Shown: positions 1 through 11,400, counted from the stretch's first letter. The stretch: DNA of 64,000 nucleotides from Bradysia coprophila (GCF_014529535.1 NW_023503329.1:124001-188000), one strand, 5' to 3'. Notes: generated by a model not told the origin, from the letters alone. A program made the numbers and translations.

Positions 1-540
1 TTTTGTTTGTTTGTTCGGTCGTGGTATCTGAAATACGTGCTACCATCGATGCAAAATTCCAGGAGTTGAAAAAACAAATCTTTGTCAATTTCGGTGTGTT
101 CTTCCATCTTTGACCATTTACTTTTCAAAATCCGGATGACTTCGCTGATATCCGTGTTAGTATATAAGGATACTACATCAAACGAAACTAAAATGTGATT
201 TTCTGGTACTCGCACTCCGGATATGAACTTTTTGAATTCGTATGAATTCTTGGCGTTGTATTTTTCGTTATCGATAATCCGTTTCAGGATATCGTTCATG
301 TATTTGTTCAGTGCATAGCTGGGGCTGTTCGTTGTGTCGACAACTGGTCGTAGTGGGATGCCATCTTTATGCAGTTTTGGAAGACCGTGAATTCTTGGGA
401 GTACAGCGCTTAAGTCCTACATCGTTGGTCTTTCTATTTTCGTTAAGTAGCCTTTGTTGTAGAGCTTATCGATCAATTTCGTATTTTTCTTGATTAGACG
501 GTCTAGTGGGTCTTCATCAACGAAACATAGAAAGTGATTT
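1..540 (-). mobile_element. Penelope-like element reverse transcriptase fragment (decayed)
   Basis: Read on the minus strand, this stretch encodes part of a reverse transcriptase of the Penelope-like type. Visible landmarks are a GLPKLHK block followed by PLRPVV, an NSPSYALNKY block, and the catalytic-motif-A-like SFDVVSLYTN. An in-frame TAG separates an upstream part (around LYNKGYLTKIERPT) from the GLPKLHK block, so this copy is not intact. It runs off the left edge of the window, and the upstream side is interrupted by the TIR element at 557-1067. Assignment rests on motif wording typical of Penelope-like RTs. No GIY-YIG endonuclease part is visible here. Confidence 0.72.
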
Positions 541-556
541 TAAAGATTGCCGTTTA

Positions 557-1067
557 GGGGCCGTTCATAAATTACGTAACGCAAAAATTGACATTTTCAA
601 GACCCCCTCCCCCCCTCCTGTAACGCTAGTGTAACGCAAGGTCATACCCCCCCCCCCCCCCCCCCTCCACCGGTTTGTTACGTAACGCAACTCATGAAAA
701 AATTGATATTTTTCTTACAGTAATTACAAAAACCTACACGATTGTATGTATACGATTGCTTCGGATTTTTTTTTACAATTTAGAAATGTCCATGCTGATA
801 AGTTTCGAGCGTCACCTACTAAAAAATAATGTTGCAATGTGCAAGTTTTTAAGCACATTTCAATTTATTTTAAATGTTGTAATTTGATTTTTTTATGTTA
901 CAAACCATGTATTTGAAACTCGATTCGCTGCACAGACTTTTTAGTACGAAATATGTTGCGTGACGTAACGTTACTGTCAGACCCCCCCTCCCCCCTGTAA
1001 TGCTGTGTAACGCTAGACTGATACCCCTCCCCCCCTCTTTTGCGTTACGTAATTTATGAACGGCCCC
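557..1067. mobile_element. Harbinger-like non-autonomous TIR element (511 bp)
   Basis: The ends are inverted copies of GGGGCCGTTCATAAATTACG, and the element is flanked on both sides by TTA (554-556 and 1068-1070). A 3 bp TTA duplication is the PIF/Harbinger signature. The interior has C-rich runs, including a poly-C tract near 648-666, and no coding capacity. Fragments of the same terminal sequence occur near 52827 and 42058, so the family is repetitive in this genome. Confidence 0.8.
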
Positions 1068-1070
1068 TTA

Positions 1071-1406
1071 TGGAAAATCAATTTCTGGTTCCAAATGTAA
1101 ACAAAAGATTTTTTCTCTGTCTCAAGGTAATCTTGCACTGAAGATGACGCAAATATAGCGTTGAAACGTCTGCGAAAACTGCGTTTTATTTACTCAACTG
1201 ATCCCAACCGAAGACTACCCCAATAATTAATTTATTAACAAGGATCAAGAAAATCACCAGAAAAAAAAATTAGAAACTTGGTTATTTCAAAATGGTGTCC
1301 GCCCTTGGCGTCCAAAAAAATTTGACCTCCAAGACTATATTAAAATTGTAGCTTTAGCATGTACATTTGGGGATCATTTATATAATTGTTTTTAGATAAT
1401 TATTTG
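1071..1406. other. Intergenic sequence between two TIR elements
   Basis: Apart from the hammerhead-like motif, nothing coding is recognisable. The part up to about 1220 may be a leftover of the Penelope-like element. Confidence 0.4.
1134..1175 (+). other. Hammerhead-like motif associated with Penelope-type repeats
   Basis: CTGAAGA is followed by a short stem (GACGC / GCGTT around an A/T loop) and then GAAACGTC. This is the order of a hammerhead core (CTGANGA, stem II, GAAAC). The first core box deviates from CTGATGA. Penelope-like elements often carry hammerhead motifs, and a Penelope RT fragment lies next to it, on the opposite strand. Catalytic activity is not implied. Confidence 0.3.
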
Positions 1407-1414
1407 GTAAAGTC

Positions 1415-1536
1415 CACGGCAGAGTAAAAGTAAACCTGGCAGGAGCGGTTCATTATTGAAACGTCAAATGAGGGACCTAATCCACTGTATGAAAATGAAC
1501 TCAAATGAACACTGACATAAGTTTTACTCTGCCGTG
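1415..1536. mobile_element. 122 bp MITE with 8 bp target-site duplication (hAT-like)
   Basis: Perfect terminal inverted repeats (CACGGCAGAGTAAAA and its complement) are flanked by identical GTAAAGTC at 1407-1414 and 1537-1544. An 8 bp duplication is typical of hAT elements. The element is too short to encode anything. Confidence 0.85.
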
Positions 1537-1544
1537 GTAAAGTC

Positions 1545-1921
1545 ACTTGTAAAATGATATTTCTAGAAATTCGTTACTTGAAGAAGAAGAAGAGTTGCTT
1601 GATATATGTGACATACAGTCTTTAACATCTAAGAACCAGCCACTGACGAAATTTTTAAAGAATTTTATGGCCATGACCTAGCCGTGGATCAGCTCGGCCG
1701 CCATGTTTGGATGTCAAAAAAAATTCGATAATCAAAAGGTAGAATAAACTTCACTTTTTTTTAGAAATTGTGCTATTCTCAACAAAACAACTGCCTCAGA
1801 TGTCCACTACGCAAAGATTTAAAATAAATTGATCTGAACTTATATCGCTAGACTTAGACTTAAATTGTATGCTCGTAATATTCCACATAAGTTTCCTGTT
1901 TTGCATGTTGAAACGATGCGG
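1545..1921. other. Region downstream of the Dmrt93B-like gene
   Basis: AT-rich sequence immediately 3' of the minus-strand Dmrt gene, probably including its 3' UTR. No canonical AATAAA on the minus strand was found close to the stop codon. Confidence 0.4.
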
Positions 1922-2113
1922 TTAAACCGCCATCGAATGAATGCACATCGGACAGTTTTCCTGTGTACACCTTGGCGCTAAATTAGGTAAATGTCCCATT
2001 GTAACGGGAATGGACATCGGCAGCAACCATTTTGGATAAGCAAACACTGGACCGAAATGTGATTGAGATTGTAACGCCTGATTCGACGGACTATGTATGG
2101 TTATCGGTTGACT
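1922..2113 (-). CDS. Dmrt93B: Dmrt93B-like coding exon 4 (C-terminus)
   Basis: The acceptor gttgcag|AGTCAACCG follows a 58 nt intron, and the frame ends with TAA at 1922-1924. It encodes 63 residues rich in Q, P and S, with a Cys pair (CTQENCPMC) near the end. Confidence 0.78.
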   Translation of the reverse strand, partial: SQPITIHSPSNQALQSQSHFGPVFAYPKWLLPMSIPVTMGHLPNLAPRCTQENCPMCIHSMAV

Positions 2114-5100
2114 CTGCAACAGTTCCAGTTAAATTTTTTTTTTTTTAAGATTTATTTAGCTGAAGCAATACCTTTGAGGTGGGCGGCCGAAATGCACTGG
2201 GTGTAGGACCACATTGTTCGATAGCACGCAGCAAATCCAAATCACACCGTCTTAACACCAGTTCCAAAACGGATCGTTTCCTATGTGGAAACAGTTGCGC
2301 TAGCATGTCGATAGCACTTTCAGAGACGACCGGCTGAGGTGTTGCTGAAACGGTTTGATAATAAGTAATGCGGTTCCTGTTGGAAAATCAAAAATCTTAC
2401 TCGGTTTTTTCTCGGGCTCTGATTGGGCTTTGTGTGGCGAAACACATGGTTCGGTAACGTTCATTCCAAATATTTTTCCTGGCGGCAGCACTTCCAACGA
2501 TGATCCAGTTTCGTTCGATGCAAGTCGTAGGGCAATTGCATCTTCAACAGCCTGTTGTCGCTTAAGAGCAACCTAGAAATTGGAGTGAAGAGTTTAGAAT
2601 AACTGTAACAGTAATAATGTTCCGAACTGCACTGTACATGAATGAATTTTTTTAAATAAAAATGCTGTAATAATGTTTTGAAGATGAGGTCTGCGTGTAA
2701 AAAATACGTAAAATGGGAGTTATTAACACTATTAACACCACGAAACAATAGGAAAACAAATCATCGAAATCCTCGGAGTATGGTCATAAGTTTGTGTTTA
2801 GACTCAATCCGGTCAGGTTTTCATAATTTCTTATTTAAAATGTACATGCTGACAGAAGAGAATTGGGGTTTCAATTTATAGGTTTAAGTCTTTTAGGTTT
2901 ATCTCATAAAGTAGCAGTAGAAGTAGTTTATTGACAAAACATGCGTAAGGCAAAGCCTTTTTGCATTTTTTTAAAAATAATTTACAAAATGTTATATTAC
3001 AATTTTTACAGATTTCTAAATAAAAAACTTCTTCCAATGGTTTATTCGGGGAAATTGTGCCCATAATACAAGCGGCGTTGTGTCTTTGTATTTCCATTGA
3101 CATTCTCTGTATTAGACATAATTTTGATCTGTTGTCTCCAGTCAACTCTTGTAGTTTATGGCCGATTTTGTGTACGAACTTTAATGCTCCTTCACTCCAC
3201 AGGCACATAGTTTCAACAGCGAAGGCTAACAGAATATAATTGTTAGAAGACAAAAGTTCTTAATAATGTTTGTGCTTCTGAGATACTGCATATTCTGCAA
3301 GTCGTCTAGCCTTTGTAGATGTTTTTGATAAATATGAGTCCGCGAAAGTGTCAACACAGGTTGCGTCCCAAACGAGTGGTTTTCCTTTCAACCATGGGGT
3401 CAGTGTGACACCATCCTGTCTTTTTCCGTCATTTCTTGATAAACCCCTGGGTTCTAAGTTAGCAGGAATATGCGTTGATGATCGGTAGATGATGTCATTC
3501 ATTCCAATATGTCGTTAATATTTTGCAATACATTTTGAGCAGCTCAATCCATGTAAACCATTAGGCAACACCAAAGAACCGCATCTGCATGAGTGTGTTG
3601 AACAAATATTGCAGCCTTAGCGTAAGCCAATGCAAATACGGATTGTATTGTTGTCCATTACTGTTCCGATGTTTGATGATGGTATTGAATGTAACCTGGC
3701 ATTTGATTCTTTTCATTGCAAAACTTTGAAACGTGCTATGTCCGTTTTCGATGTAAACTTGAAGTTATCTTTGATTATACGTTGAACGTTAATTAAATCC
3801 CAATTCTTTTGCAAATGCTTGATACAAGGTGTTTAAAGATCATTTAAACTTTTCCATTTTTCCAAAGCTTCATCTAAATGAACAATAAAAGTCGTATCTT
3901 GAAAATTGAGAATATGAGAGACGTAACTTTTAACTCCAAATGAAGAGCTAAGGAAAGCAGGTAAAGAAATGTCTTGTAGTCTCCTTATACCAAGGCCCCC
4001 AAAATTGATAGGCAATGTGGCTTGAGTCCATTGTTGGTCATTCATATCAATATTTAGGATTGTTTCCAGAAGGTCCTTAATTTCGTCATCGAAAGATATT
4101 ATGAAATCTTCGAATTTCCATGCTGGTGACGTTCTGAGCAAATATGTAAGTTTCGGAACGGCAAAACAGTTTTTTAATCCTCCTTTGTTGTCATACAAAT
4201 TTCTGGACAGATGGCATGTATTTACATGTATTTACATACATTCCGCGATCAAGATAAGTAATTGGACAAGTAAATTACAGGTAAGGCAGAATGGAGAATG
4301 GTACAAAAGGAAAGTTGTCGAGATTTAAAAAAATGAAAGAAAGTGACGTGACCCACCCAAATGGTGGAACCCTCGCCTGCGCCTCACATACAAAAAAATG
4401 ACAATCTTTGCTACCTCTTAAAATAAGAAAGCCTCGATCCAAAGTTGATAATTTCGTATAATGGAGCCCAGCTTCTTATACTCATATATTATTGTTCGAT
4501 TGCACGTAATCTTTCCTCAATGCAAACTATACCCAAACCCAATAGACTCGTTTAATAATTCCTATCGGTCGATTCTAATTGGATTTTCTATCGTCTTGCA
4601 ACTGAAATCGAAAGTCGCTGCACATCGGCCATTCGGAAATCTCAAAATTACCGTCACGCATTAAATTGATATTCAGAAAACAATTTTATTTTTCTTTGTA
4701 ATAAATCCTGTTAAACTAAATATTTTCCTCCTTAATATTTACGATATGTATACACACCATATTCACCGATTTCGTATACGGAATGGTTAAAATCACTTTC
4801 CTCTACATTTACACGGTTGCGTACAAAATTCACTTGACACCGCAGGGTAACAAAACAATATCCAAAGATAAATATTTACTTAGGAATTAAATCTGAGACA
4901 AGATGTATTGAGTCCCTACATTTCATATTAAACATTGGATGGTTGAGGGTATATGGTTTTTTTTTGCCATTTTCAGTTGAACTAAATGTATAAAACAACA
5001 AACGAAACTCTCAAATGGTGTCGTCGATATGTTCGTATTAATGCGCTCTTTTTCCTCGTTGAAATAATTTAACTGTATGGTGGGTGCACAAAACGTTTAC

Positions 5101-8100
5101 TTATGATATTAGATTCCTATGTGTGTATCGATGTCATTATGGTGTGCTGCATGAATGAATATTCATTCGTCACATTTTTGCATTTTTTGCTAATTAATGA
5201 ATCTGCTGCGTCAAAAATTGGTTTATAAGTCTGTGGGAAAAAATATGGATCTCGCACCTCGGTAAGTCTTTTCCGGTTTAATAATGACCAATGCTACCAA
5301 AACTTCGAAGATGAGCAAAACCGGCCTAGTGAGAATTGTTGGTTTTATGTAATTGTAAAAATCGAGTAATCAGTAGACTCGGTTTAGTATGCGCTGAGTT
5401 TTGCTTTTAGTTCAATATTTTGATAATATTATACACGAAGGAACATTTTACAATAAAGTTCTATATATTTTGTATCCGATTTATCTGAGTGTCCTGGAAC
5501 TGTGGAAAACCAACAGGTTATGGGCCCAGGAAACGCGAGTGTTGCGGACATTTAACCAAAGATATGTAATAATGTATGATACTGGAAATTGAATGGTATC
5601 GGAATGGCAGAGTACGGAAATTGTACAGGAATTGACACAATCGGAATCAGTGAACGATTGGAAATAACACACGATCGGAAATGGCATACAGTTGGAAACG
5701 ACAATCGGAATTGGCTGCAAATACTACACGATTGAAGTCGAAAAATATTTTTTTTTAATTTGGGGACAGCGGAGCATATTTACAGCAACTTCTTGACTTC
5801 TCCCCCTTACATCCAATGGTCCCCAAACTAGGACACCTAGGAATCCATACGAGTTCAACCAGCTATCACACATTACTGCAGCTTCAAAATTGGGCGAGAT
5901 GTTGAACTTCAAAATATTGATGTTTGTATATGAAAATAAGCAAAATTTCGAATTTTCAGATAACGCAAATCGCCTACGTTAGTTAGTTAGTTACTTAGTT
6001 CCTATGGAAAAGTGGATCCAGCAACTCCTAAACGTTTCTATAAATTTTCCTGAAATTTTAGTTGTAGGATAATAATGGCATAAAAATAAGAATGGAATTT
6101 TCAAAAGTTTCATTTTTTGATGGATTTGTGTTATTTTCGACATGAGTGAGGTGTTCCAAGGTTGGTTCCCAAAGTTTTGGGATGAGAGATGATTCCTCTG
6201 GCACTTCCTAACTTCCATCGGTTTTTTTGATGGATATGGATTTGGGTTATTTTCGACATGAGTGATGTGTTCCAAGATTGGTTCCTAAATTTTGGGATGA
6301 CAGATGATTCCTCTGGCACTTCCTAACTTCCATCGGATTTTTTGATGGATTTGGGTTATTTTCGTTATGAGTGAGGTGTTCCAAGGTTGGTTCCTAAATT
6401 TTGGTATGACAGATGATTCCTCTGGCACTTCCTAACTTCCATCGGATTCTTTGATGGATTTGAGTTATATACGACATTAGTGAGGTGTTCAAAGGTTGGT
6501 TCCTAAATTTTGGGATGATAGATGATTCCTCTAACATTTTCTAACTTCCATCGGATTTTTCGATGGATTTGGGTTATTTTTAATATAAGTGAGGTGCACC
6601 AAGATTGCTTTCTAGATTTTGTGATTCAAACTGATTTCTCTAGAATTTTTTAATTTCAATAAGTTTTTTTGATGTTGTCGAAATGACGTACTTACAAAAG
6701 TGGTGATATCAGTCAAAAAACCCTTAAAGGGTTTATCAACAAAAAATTGACCCAAAAAATTTGTGAATGAAAATTTTCCGAAAAGAAATTTGCGTCACCA
6801 GTGGCAGATGTTGAGGAAACTATTGTTAGGAAAATGGTTCAAAAATGTACTGAAAGAATTGAAACGTAAGAAAACAGAATCATCTGCCACTTTGTGACGC
6901 AAATTTCTTTTCGGAAAATTTTCATTCACAAATTTTTGCGTACGGTGCACAATGCGTCACCCTCAGCAATATAGATAAAGGACTTGCCCTTTAGGGGTTT
7001 TTCGACTGATTGGAATGAAACGAACAATCGGAATCTGAGGAATAATCGGAATTGGTAGTCAACGTACTGGAATCGAGACGGTACTGGAAACGTACTGGAG
7101 TATTGAATTCGTCACGCAAAACACTACTGGAATTAGGTAGTGGAATTTGCACCGTGGAAATGGAACTCGGACATAGAAATGAAACGTGGAACTCGGACAC
7201 GGAATTGAACGTGGAAATCAAACATGGAATTTGAACGGAACAGAAGACAGAGTTTGAGTTGAACGGAACCGGAAACTGTCGTAAGAGAATATGCTTAAAG
7301 AGGTGTTGATACTAAGCAGGTGTTGATACCGTTACTAAATTATTACAATTAAGGAGGTGTGTTGGTTTTCTGTAATTGTAAAAATCTAGTAATCGGTAGA
7401 CTCGGTTTAATATGCTCTGAGTTCTGCTTTTAGTTCAGTCTTTTGATAATATTATACACGAAGGAACATTTTACAATAAAGTTCTATATATTTTGTATCT
7501 GATTGGTTTATCTGAGTGTCCTGGAACTGTGGAATTGATGCTATCCATCGATTCCGTAGTAGTTTTATTTGCAAGCCTTAGGTCTTTGTCGTTCCTAACC
7601 TATTTCATAGAACACCATTTCATGGTTTACGTATTAATTTAAGATAATATTGTTAAATGTCCGAGCATTAACGAGCAACAATCAACATAAAATCCGATCA
7701 TAAGATTATCATTATCATCATCATTTATTCCGATCATAAGAATGCTTGAAATAATGGTCTTTGGAGGATTTTGCAGACTGCAAGGACTATTATTGGGGAA
7801 GCTCTAGGTAATTGTTGTACATTCTTGAAAAAATGTGAGATTTAGGTTGATATTTCGGGAGCTAAATCGACAAAAATACATGGAAATGAAGAAGAAAATG
7901 TGTATATGAAGGGCTGAGTTATCCAAAATACATGAAAATAGTAAAAATGGAGGTCTGAGTTATCCAAAACACATGGAAATGACAAAAAGCTTGTGTGGCT
8001 AGTGTGAGGTGATCAAAAACCGAAGACATGCACTTTTCTTACAGAAATTTCTCGAGGTACACGATACGTACAGGGTCGTGTGGGGTGTCATTAGAAAGGT

Positions 8101-10260
8101 AATTGCATATACTTTCAGGGTACAGTCGGTAAACTTGTAAAAATGTATGTTTTCAGTATATTTAGCTTATCCGTCTGTCACATCTTTTGACAGTTTTTTA
8201 CGCGTTAGTACGTTTTCTCTCCCAGCAGCAAAAACCCTATCCCAGCAAAAAAAGAAGCTGTATCGTTACTTATTGTTACTTACACTGATTAATAGGACTC
8301 TATGGACCGTTTATAAAACCCTTAGTTGTAGGAATTGAATCGTTTTTAGATGAAGTTTTACAAAATCTTCTAAAATATCATTCTGGCAACAATTTTCTGT
8401 ATCTTATGATCAGTCTTGACGAGACCTAAAAAAGGACTCCTATCGAGGAACGAATTGCTAGAATTTTCGTATATTCAGCTATTTTCTGTAGGGCATGGAA
8501 ATTATGGATTTTTTTTCATTTCCAGAGTTTGTTCAGCGATCTATTGAACGTTAAAATCGAGTAGTATCACTGCAGAACAACTAACTTCAAAATTTAGAAA
8601 ATTTCACACGAACTTCCTTTACTCAACTTTATTTCATCATATCTCCGGTTGAAGAAATTGCACAAATTCTTTTTCTTTTTTCAGATCTCGAAGGGGAATG
8701 ATTTCTTTGATGTTTCAAAAAAAAAAATACAAACTTTCCTAATTCGATAGTAGCATATCTTGCATATTGTTTCATTCTATCCGCGATTCTATCATTGTTA
8801 ATCTTCACTTCTTTATTACTTGATATTTTGACATGCGAATGTTCTTTAAAAATGCTTTTGATTCAGTTTTCTCAATAAGAAAGAATAGATTGATTGAATC
8901 AAACAAAATTAATCTGTTATTTCCAGTACCGTCATTTCACGCATGCCAAAATGGACATTTACCTACGGCACAGCGATCTAAGTGGCTCAAAATTCTTTGT
9001 TTTGGGGCCGTGAAATTGTTATGGGAAAATAATTTCTTTAGCACCAACAGCTCTTTGCCAACAACAATTCAACTTAAACTCTAGGGCGACTTTTACGTGA
9101 AACTCTTAATATTTCTAGCATTCCAGCACGTCTATGCATTGCAATAATTAATTACAATTACAAGTCAGGAAACACAATCAATCGATTTAAACAAAAATTG
9201 TGCAGAAAGAACTTGACGACGCGTCCCTGTTCTTTTAAAAAATAATCTTTCTTTGATTTTGATGAATTTAAAGTTTTATCGCTTAAAAATGACGAGTCTG
9301 ATCCAGTCTGATCAGTCATCATCACCAAATATTTCTCATTCGTTTGATATGAACGTATCTTTCGTGATAAATTCGTAGCTTTTTGGACATTTTAGAAATT
9401 ACGTGAGACGACTTATTTATTCGTAATCATTTTCTAAATTGAAAGCGTACAATGTTAGGAACATTAGGTCTGTTAATTCTGTTGTTTGTACTGATCTTTA
9501 AAATTTTTACTTCATTTCTTATAAAATCTATTTCACGATAATGCTGCCGAATACTGGACTGAGAACATCGTATATCTCGGAGTTATTGCTTAGAGACGAT
9601 TTCATTTTTACACATAAAAATTTGGGATTCAAAAGTTAGGTCCGTGAAAGATTACTTTCGATTCGTTAGGGAGCAAAACGTATTTTAATCTCACGGGGAT
9701 TTTTCTTCCTATGACAACGGTTCGAAATAAACTCCGACTTGATTAAGAACTCAATGACTCAGTGTGAAGCTCATGTGCCGAGGTACCAAGTTAGATACAA
9801 TATAATTTAAATTCAGTGCGAAATTTAATGATTCCTGAAGGATTACAAATTTTAAGTCCAAAAATTATTCGATTGCGGACGCGGCTAACAAGTAATATGC
9901 TCGATATATTCAACATTGCATAGAATGATTTTTTTACATTGATCCACCGTGGATCAGTCTTCCATGATGAAGAAAATCTTTCGAATTACCTCGTTCGATT
10001 TCACTTGAAAGAAATGATTTTACCTGTGCAGCCATGATCCTCTGTCGTTCATGAATTAATTCACACTTCGGGCACCGACAACTTCGATACATGCAGTGCT
10101 TCTTATGACCCCTAAGTCCCGAAATAACACCATGATTACGGCACCTGGCACACTTTGGAACGCGAGCACAAGCGCTACTCTTCACCGAACTTCCACTTTT
10201 ACCACTCGACACTCGACATAATTTGTCCAGTCCTTTGACTAAACTGTTTGACGGAACCAT
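1922..10260 (-). CDS. Dmrt93B: Dmrt93B-like DM/DMA-domain transcription factor (whole gene, 4 coding exons)
   Basis: Predicted nuclear DNA-binding protein of the doublesex/mab-3 family, 257 aa. The coding exons are 10260-10024, 2572-2401, 2344-2172 and 2113-1922; together they are 774 nt, in frame and ending in TAA. The DM domain lies at residues 34 to about 90. Its intertwined zinc-site residues are visible (C37, C40, H43, H52, C56, C61, C63, C66), followed by the recognition-helix region [20 protein letters not shown]. Residues 145-182 form a DMA domain ([10 protein letters not shown], then [19 protein letters not shown]). The DM plus DMA layout and the [17 protein letters not shown] stretch point to the Dmrt93B class rather than doublesex, which lacks a DMA. 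Intron 1 is 7.45 kb and full of transposons; introns 2 and 3 are 56 and 58 nt. It is transcribed away from Hhex. Additional 5' non-coding exons may exist. The class call is from memory of family motifs, not an alignment. Confidence 0.85.
2172..2344 (-). CDS. Dmrt93B: Dmrt93B-like coding exon 3 (DMA domain)
   Basis: The acceptor is ccgtttcag|CA after a 56 nt intron, and the donor is AAG|gtattg (phase 0). It encodes the DMA domain core [20 protein letters not shown]. No single open frame covers exons 2 and 3, so the DMA is only visible after splicing. Confidence 0.86.
2401..2572 (-). CDS. Dmrt93B: Dmrt93B-like coding exon 2
   Basis: The acceptor ...ttctag|GTTGCTCTTAAG joins directly to exon 1 to give MAAQ|VALKRQQ, the conserved end of the DM domain. 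The exon ends at CCGA|gtaaga (phase 1). The frame continuing past the donor to about 2300 is read-through. Confidence 0.88.
2877..4200 (-). mobile_element. Decayed LINE (non-LTR retrotransposon) 3' coding region
   Basis: Minus-strand pieces in the right order but different frames resemble the C-terminal half of a LINE reverse transcriptase protein. From 4198 to 3833 there is an RT thumb-like segment ([12 protein letters not shown]). From about 3590 to 3515 there is a Cys-rich bit ending HGLSCSKC. From 3502 to 3260 there is [15 protein letters not shown] then [10 protein letters not shown]. Below 3253 there is [12 protein letters not shown] followed by HNAACIMGT. Frameshifts and stops make it a relic. 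It lies within Dmrt intron 1. Confidence 0.75.
4261..5336. other. Dmrt intron 1, no recognisable feature
   Basis: AT-rich unique-looking intron sequence between the LINE relic and the copia element. I see no coding exon, tRNA or inverted-repeat element in it. Confidence 0.5.
5337..5515 (+). repeat. 5' LTR of the small copia-type element
   Basis: Bounded by the short inverted repeat TGTTGG/CCAACA. It is followed immediately by the primer-binding site and contains a polyadenylation signal AATAAA. Confidence 0.8.
5516..5529 (+). other. Copia-type primer-binding site (initiator tRNA-Met internal region)
   Basis: GGTTATGGGCCCAG abuts the LTR end. It is the complement of the initiator tRNA-Met anticodon stem-loop, the priming mode established for Drosophila copia. 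Confidence 0.82.
6120..6640. repeat. Short array (about 5 copies) of a roughly 109 bp minisatellite
   Basis: Each unit contains ACTTCCATCGG, a TTTTTTGATGGATTT run and GGTTGGTTCCTAAATTTTGG. It is the same unit as the long array at 55222-58740, but the copies here are more diverged at the right end. Confidence 0.85.
6710..7008. mobile_element. Foldback element, CAGTCAAAAA family (copy 1)
   Basis: Starts CAGTCAAAAAACCCTT and ends in an inverted copy (GGGGTTTTTCGACTG), with long internal inverted arms around GAAATTTGCGTCAC. It is flanked by AT on both sides. Other copies lie at 14774, 40186 and 58808. Confidence 0.75.
7360..7533 (+). repeat. 3' LTR of the small copia-type element
   Basis: Direct repeat of 5337-5515 with scattered substitutions and a short insertion near 7503. 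Similarity stops at about GGAACTGTGG, before the expected CCAACA end. Confidence 0.75.
7540..9933. other. Dmrt intron 1, largely featureless
   Basis: AT-rich intron. Between 7999 and 8110 is a fragment of the repeat that forms the foldback at 52882-53478 (shared words include GGTCGTGTGGGGTGTCATTAG). Nothing else is recognised. Confidence 0.5.
10024..10260 (-). CDS. Dmrt93B: Dmrt93B-like coding exon 1 (DM domain)
   Basis: Starts at ATG 10260 and ends after codon 79 (CAG) at the donor CAG|gtaaaa, phase 0. It carries all the zinc ligands of the DM domain. The open frame that continues to 9934 beyond the donor is intron read-through. Confidence 0.88.
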
Positions 10261-11400
10261 CTCACTGCCAGTCAGTATTATTTGTATCGACTGATGACGA
10301 TCGTGTAATATTTTTGTCAGAACACCAAAAACGATTTTTTTCTTCTTCTATATCTCTGAACACTTTCACCGATGATTACAAGCACTGAAACTACAATGTT
10401 TCCAAACCATAAAAATATCTAACTGATACAAAAAACTACTTTCTTTCAGTTCATTTGAAACACATTTCGCAGCATGCCACTTTGGACCAATATCTGAAAA
10501 GCTCGAATCAATTTTTCACGAACGATTTTCCGAGGAGTGGCTTAAATTGTTATCTTTACATGTGGTTGGCGCAAGAACCACCAATGAACGCATTCGTTTA
10601 TAAAATTATATCAAAAAGAAAGATAATTTTGTGTTGTTGTTGTTGTTGCTGCTGCCGTTTTCTGTTACCATATGATTGTTGTGGGTATGTGGACTGTGTG
10701 TAATAGATTTTTGACTGATACGTTGCATATTGATTTTAGTAAGTAAATGACAAAAAAAAGAGATGAAATTTGATATTATTAGCTCCCGACTTTGTGTGTT
10801 ATATTAATGTGTTTAATGTGATTGAAAACGAGGTATTATAACATGCGCTTATTTACACTGTAAGTCGTATAAAAATAAACACAGGAAGACTCAAGTGGAT
10901 ATTTTAGAAAAACACAAATTAAATGGATTTTCGCTTTTTATTGGGGGTATTTGTTTGTTTACGAGTGCATAGATATTATTATGTGAGATGTGTGTGAGAT
11001 GAGCTCTGCGGTTGATTTTTTGTTTTGTTTTTGTTATGTTTTGAGTAGGTAAAAGTAGATCGTTTATGGTATGGTGGTTTTCAAAAACTCAGATTTAATG
11101 TTGAAAATGGAAATTTGTATGCAAGAAATGTAGCAATTTATTTGTATTTCCACTTATGCAGTTAGATATCTTCATGCTTTTAGGGTACTCTCGCCTGCTG
11201 AATTAGAAGTAGCAGAACAGACAACTATTTTGATTTCTTTTTCTTGTTTTTGTTTATCTATTTCACCTCTGTGACATCAAAACACGGTTGGGATAAAATG
11301 AAAACGCAAAAGGGAAGTTGGGTGATATTTGTACACTTCACCGGAAACGCATCAAAAGGAATAAGAAGTCGAAATCGAATTTTTATGGTATGTCCCTTTG
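10261..11400. other. Upstream of Dmrt93B-like gene, no gene seen
   Basis: Divergent intergenic region. It contains a short TGT microsatellite (about 10630-10655) but nothing coding. Dmrt promoter and 5' UTR sequence should lie in the first part. Confidence 0.45.

Larger units (their letters stand above)
5735..7008. mobile_element. Minisatellite-carrying element, short copy
   Basis: Shares a left block (CGGAGCATATTTACAG at 5769 and 54725), the 109 bp repeat and a right block ending in a foldback with the element at 54705-59147. It splits the internal word-repeat region of the copia-type element, so it inserted later. No coding region is visible. Confidence 0.7.
5337..7533 (+). mobile_element. 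Non-autonomous copia-type LTR element (TRIM-like) with nested insertion
   Basis: Two direct repeats of about 180 bp (5337-5515 and 7360 to about 7533) behave as LTRs. The 5' copy begins TGTTGG, ends CCAACA and contains AATAAA at 5452. Directly after it (5516-5529) is GGTTATGGGCCCAG, complementary to the anticodon arm of initiator tRNA-Met, the unusual half-tRNA primer site known from copia elements. A short purine tract (AAGGAGGTG, 7351-7359) precedes the second LTR. Without the nested element (5735-7008) the internal region is only about 570 bp. It holds no gag or pol but a loose reiteration of words such as ATCGGAATTGG. The last bases of the 3' LTR are missing or diverged and no clear TSD remains. 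Confidence 0.8.

Noticed and set aside
2461..2748. 95 aa minus-strand frame overlapping Dmrt exon 2
   Set aside because: It is in a different frame from the DM-domain exon and extends across its splice acceptor into the intron.
10455..10703. 82 aa frame with a poly-Cys run
   Set aside because: Poly-Cys comes from a TGT microsatellite; no start context or homology.
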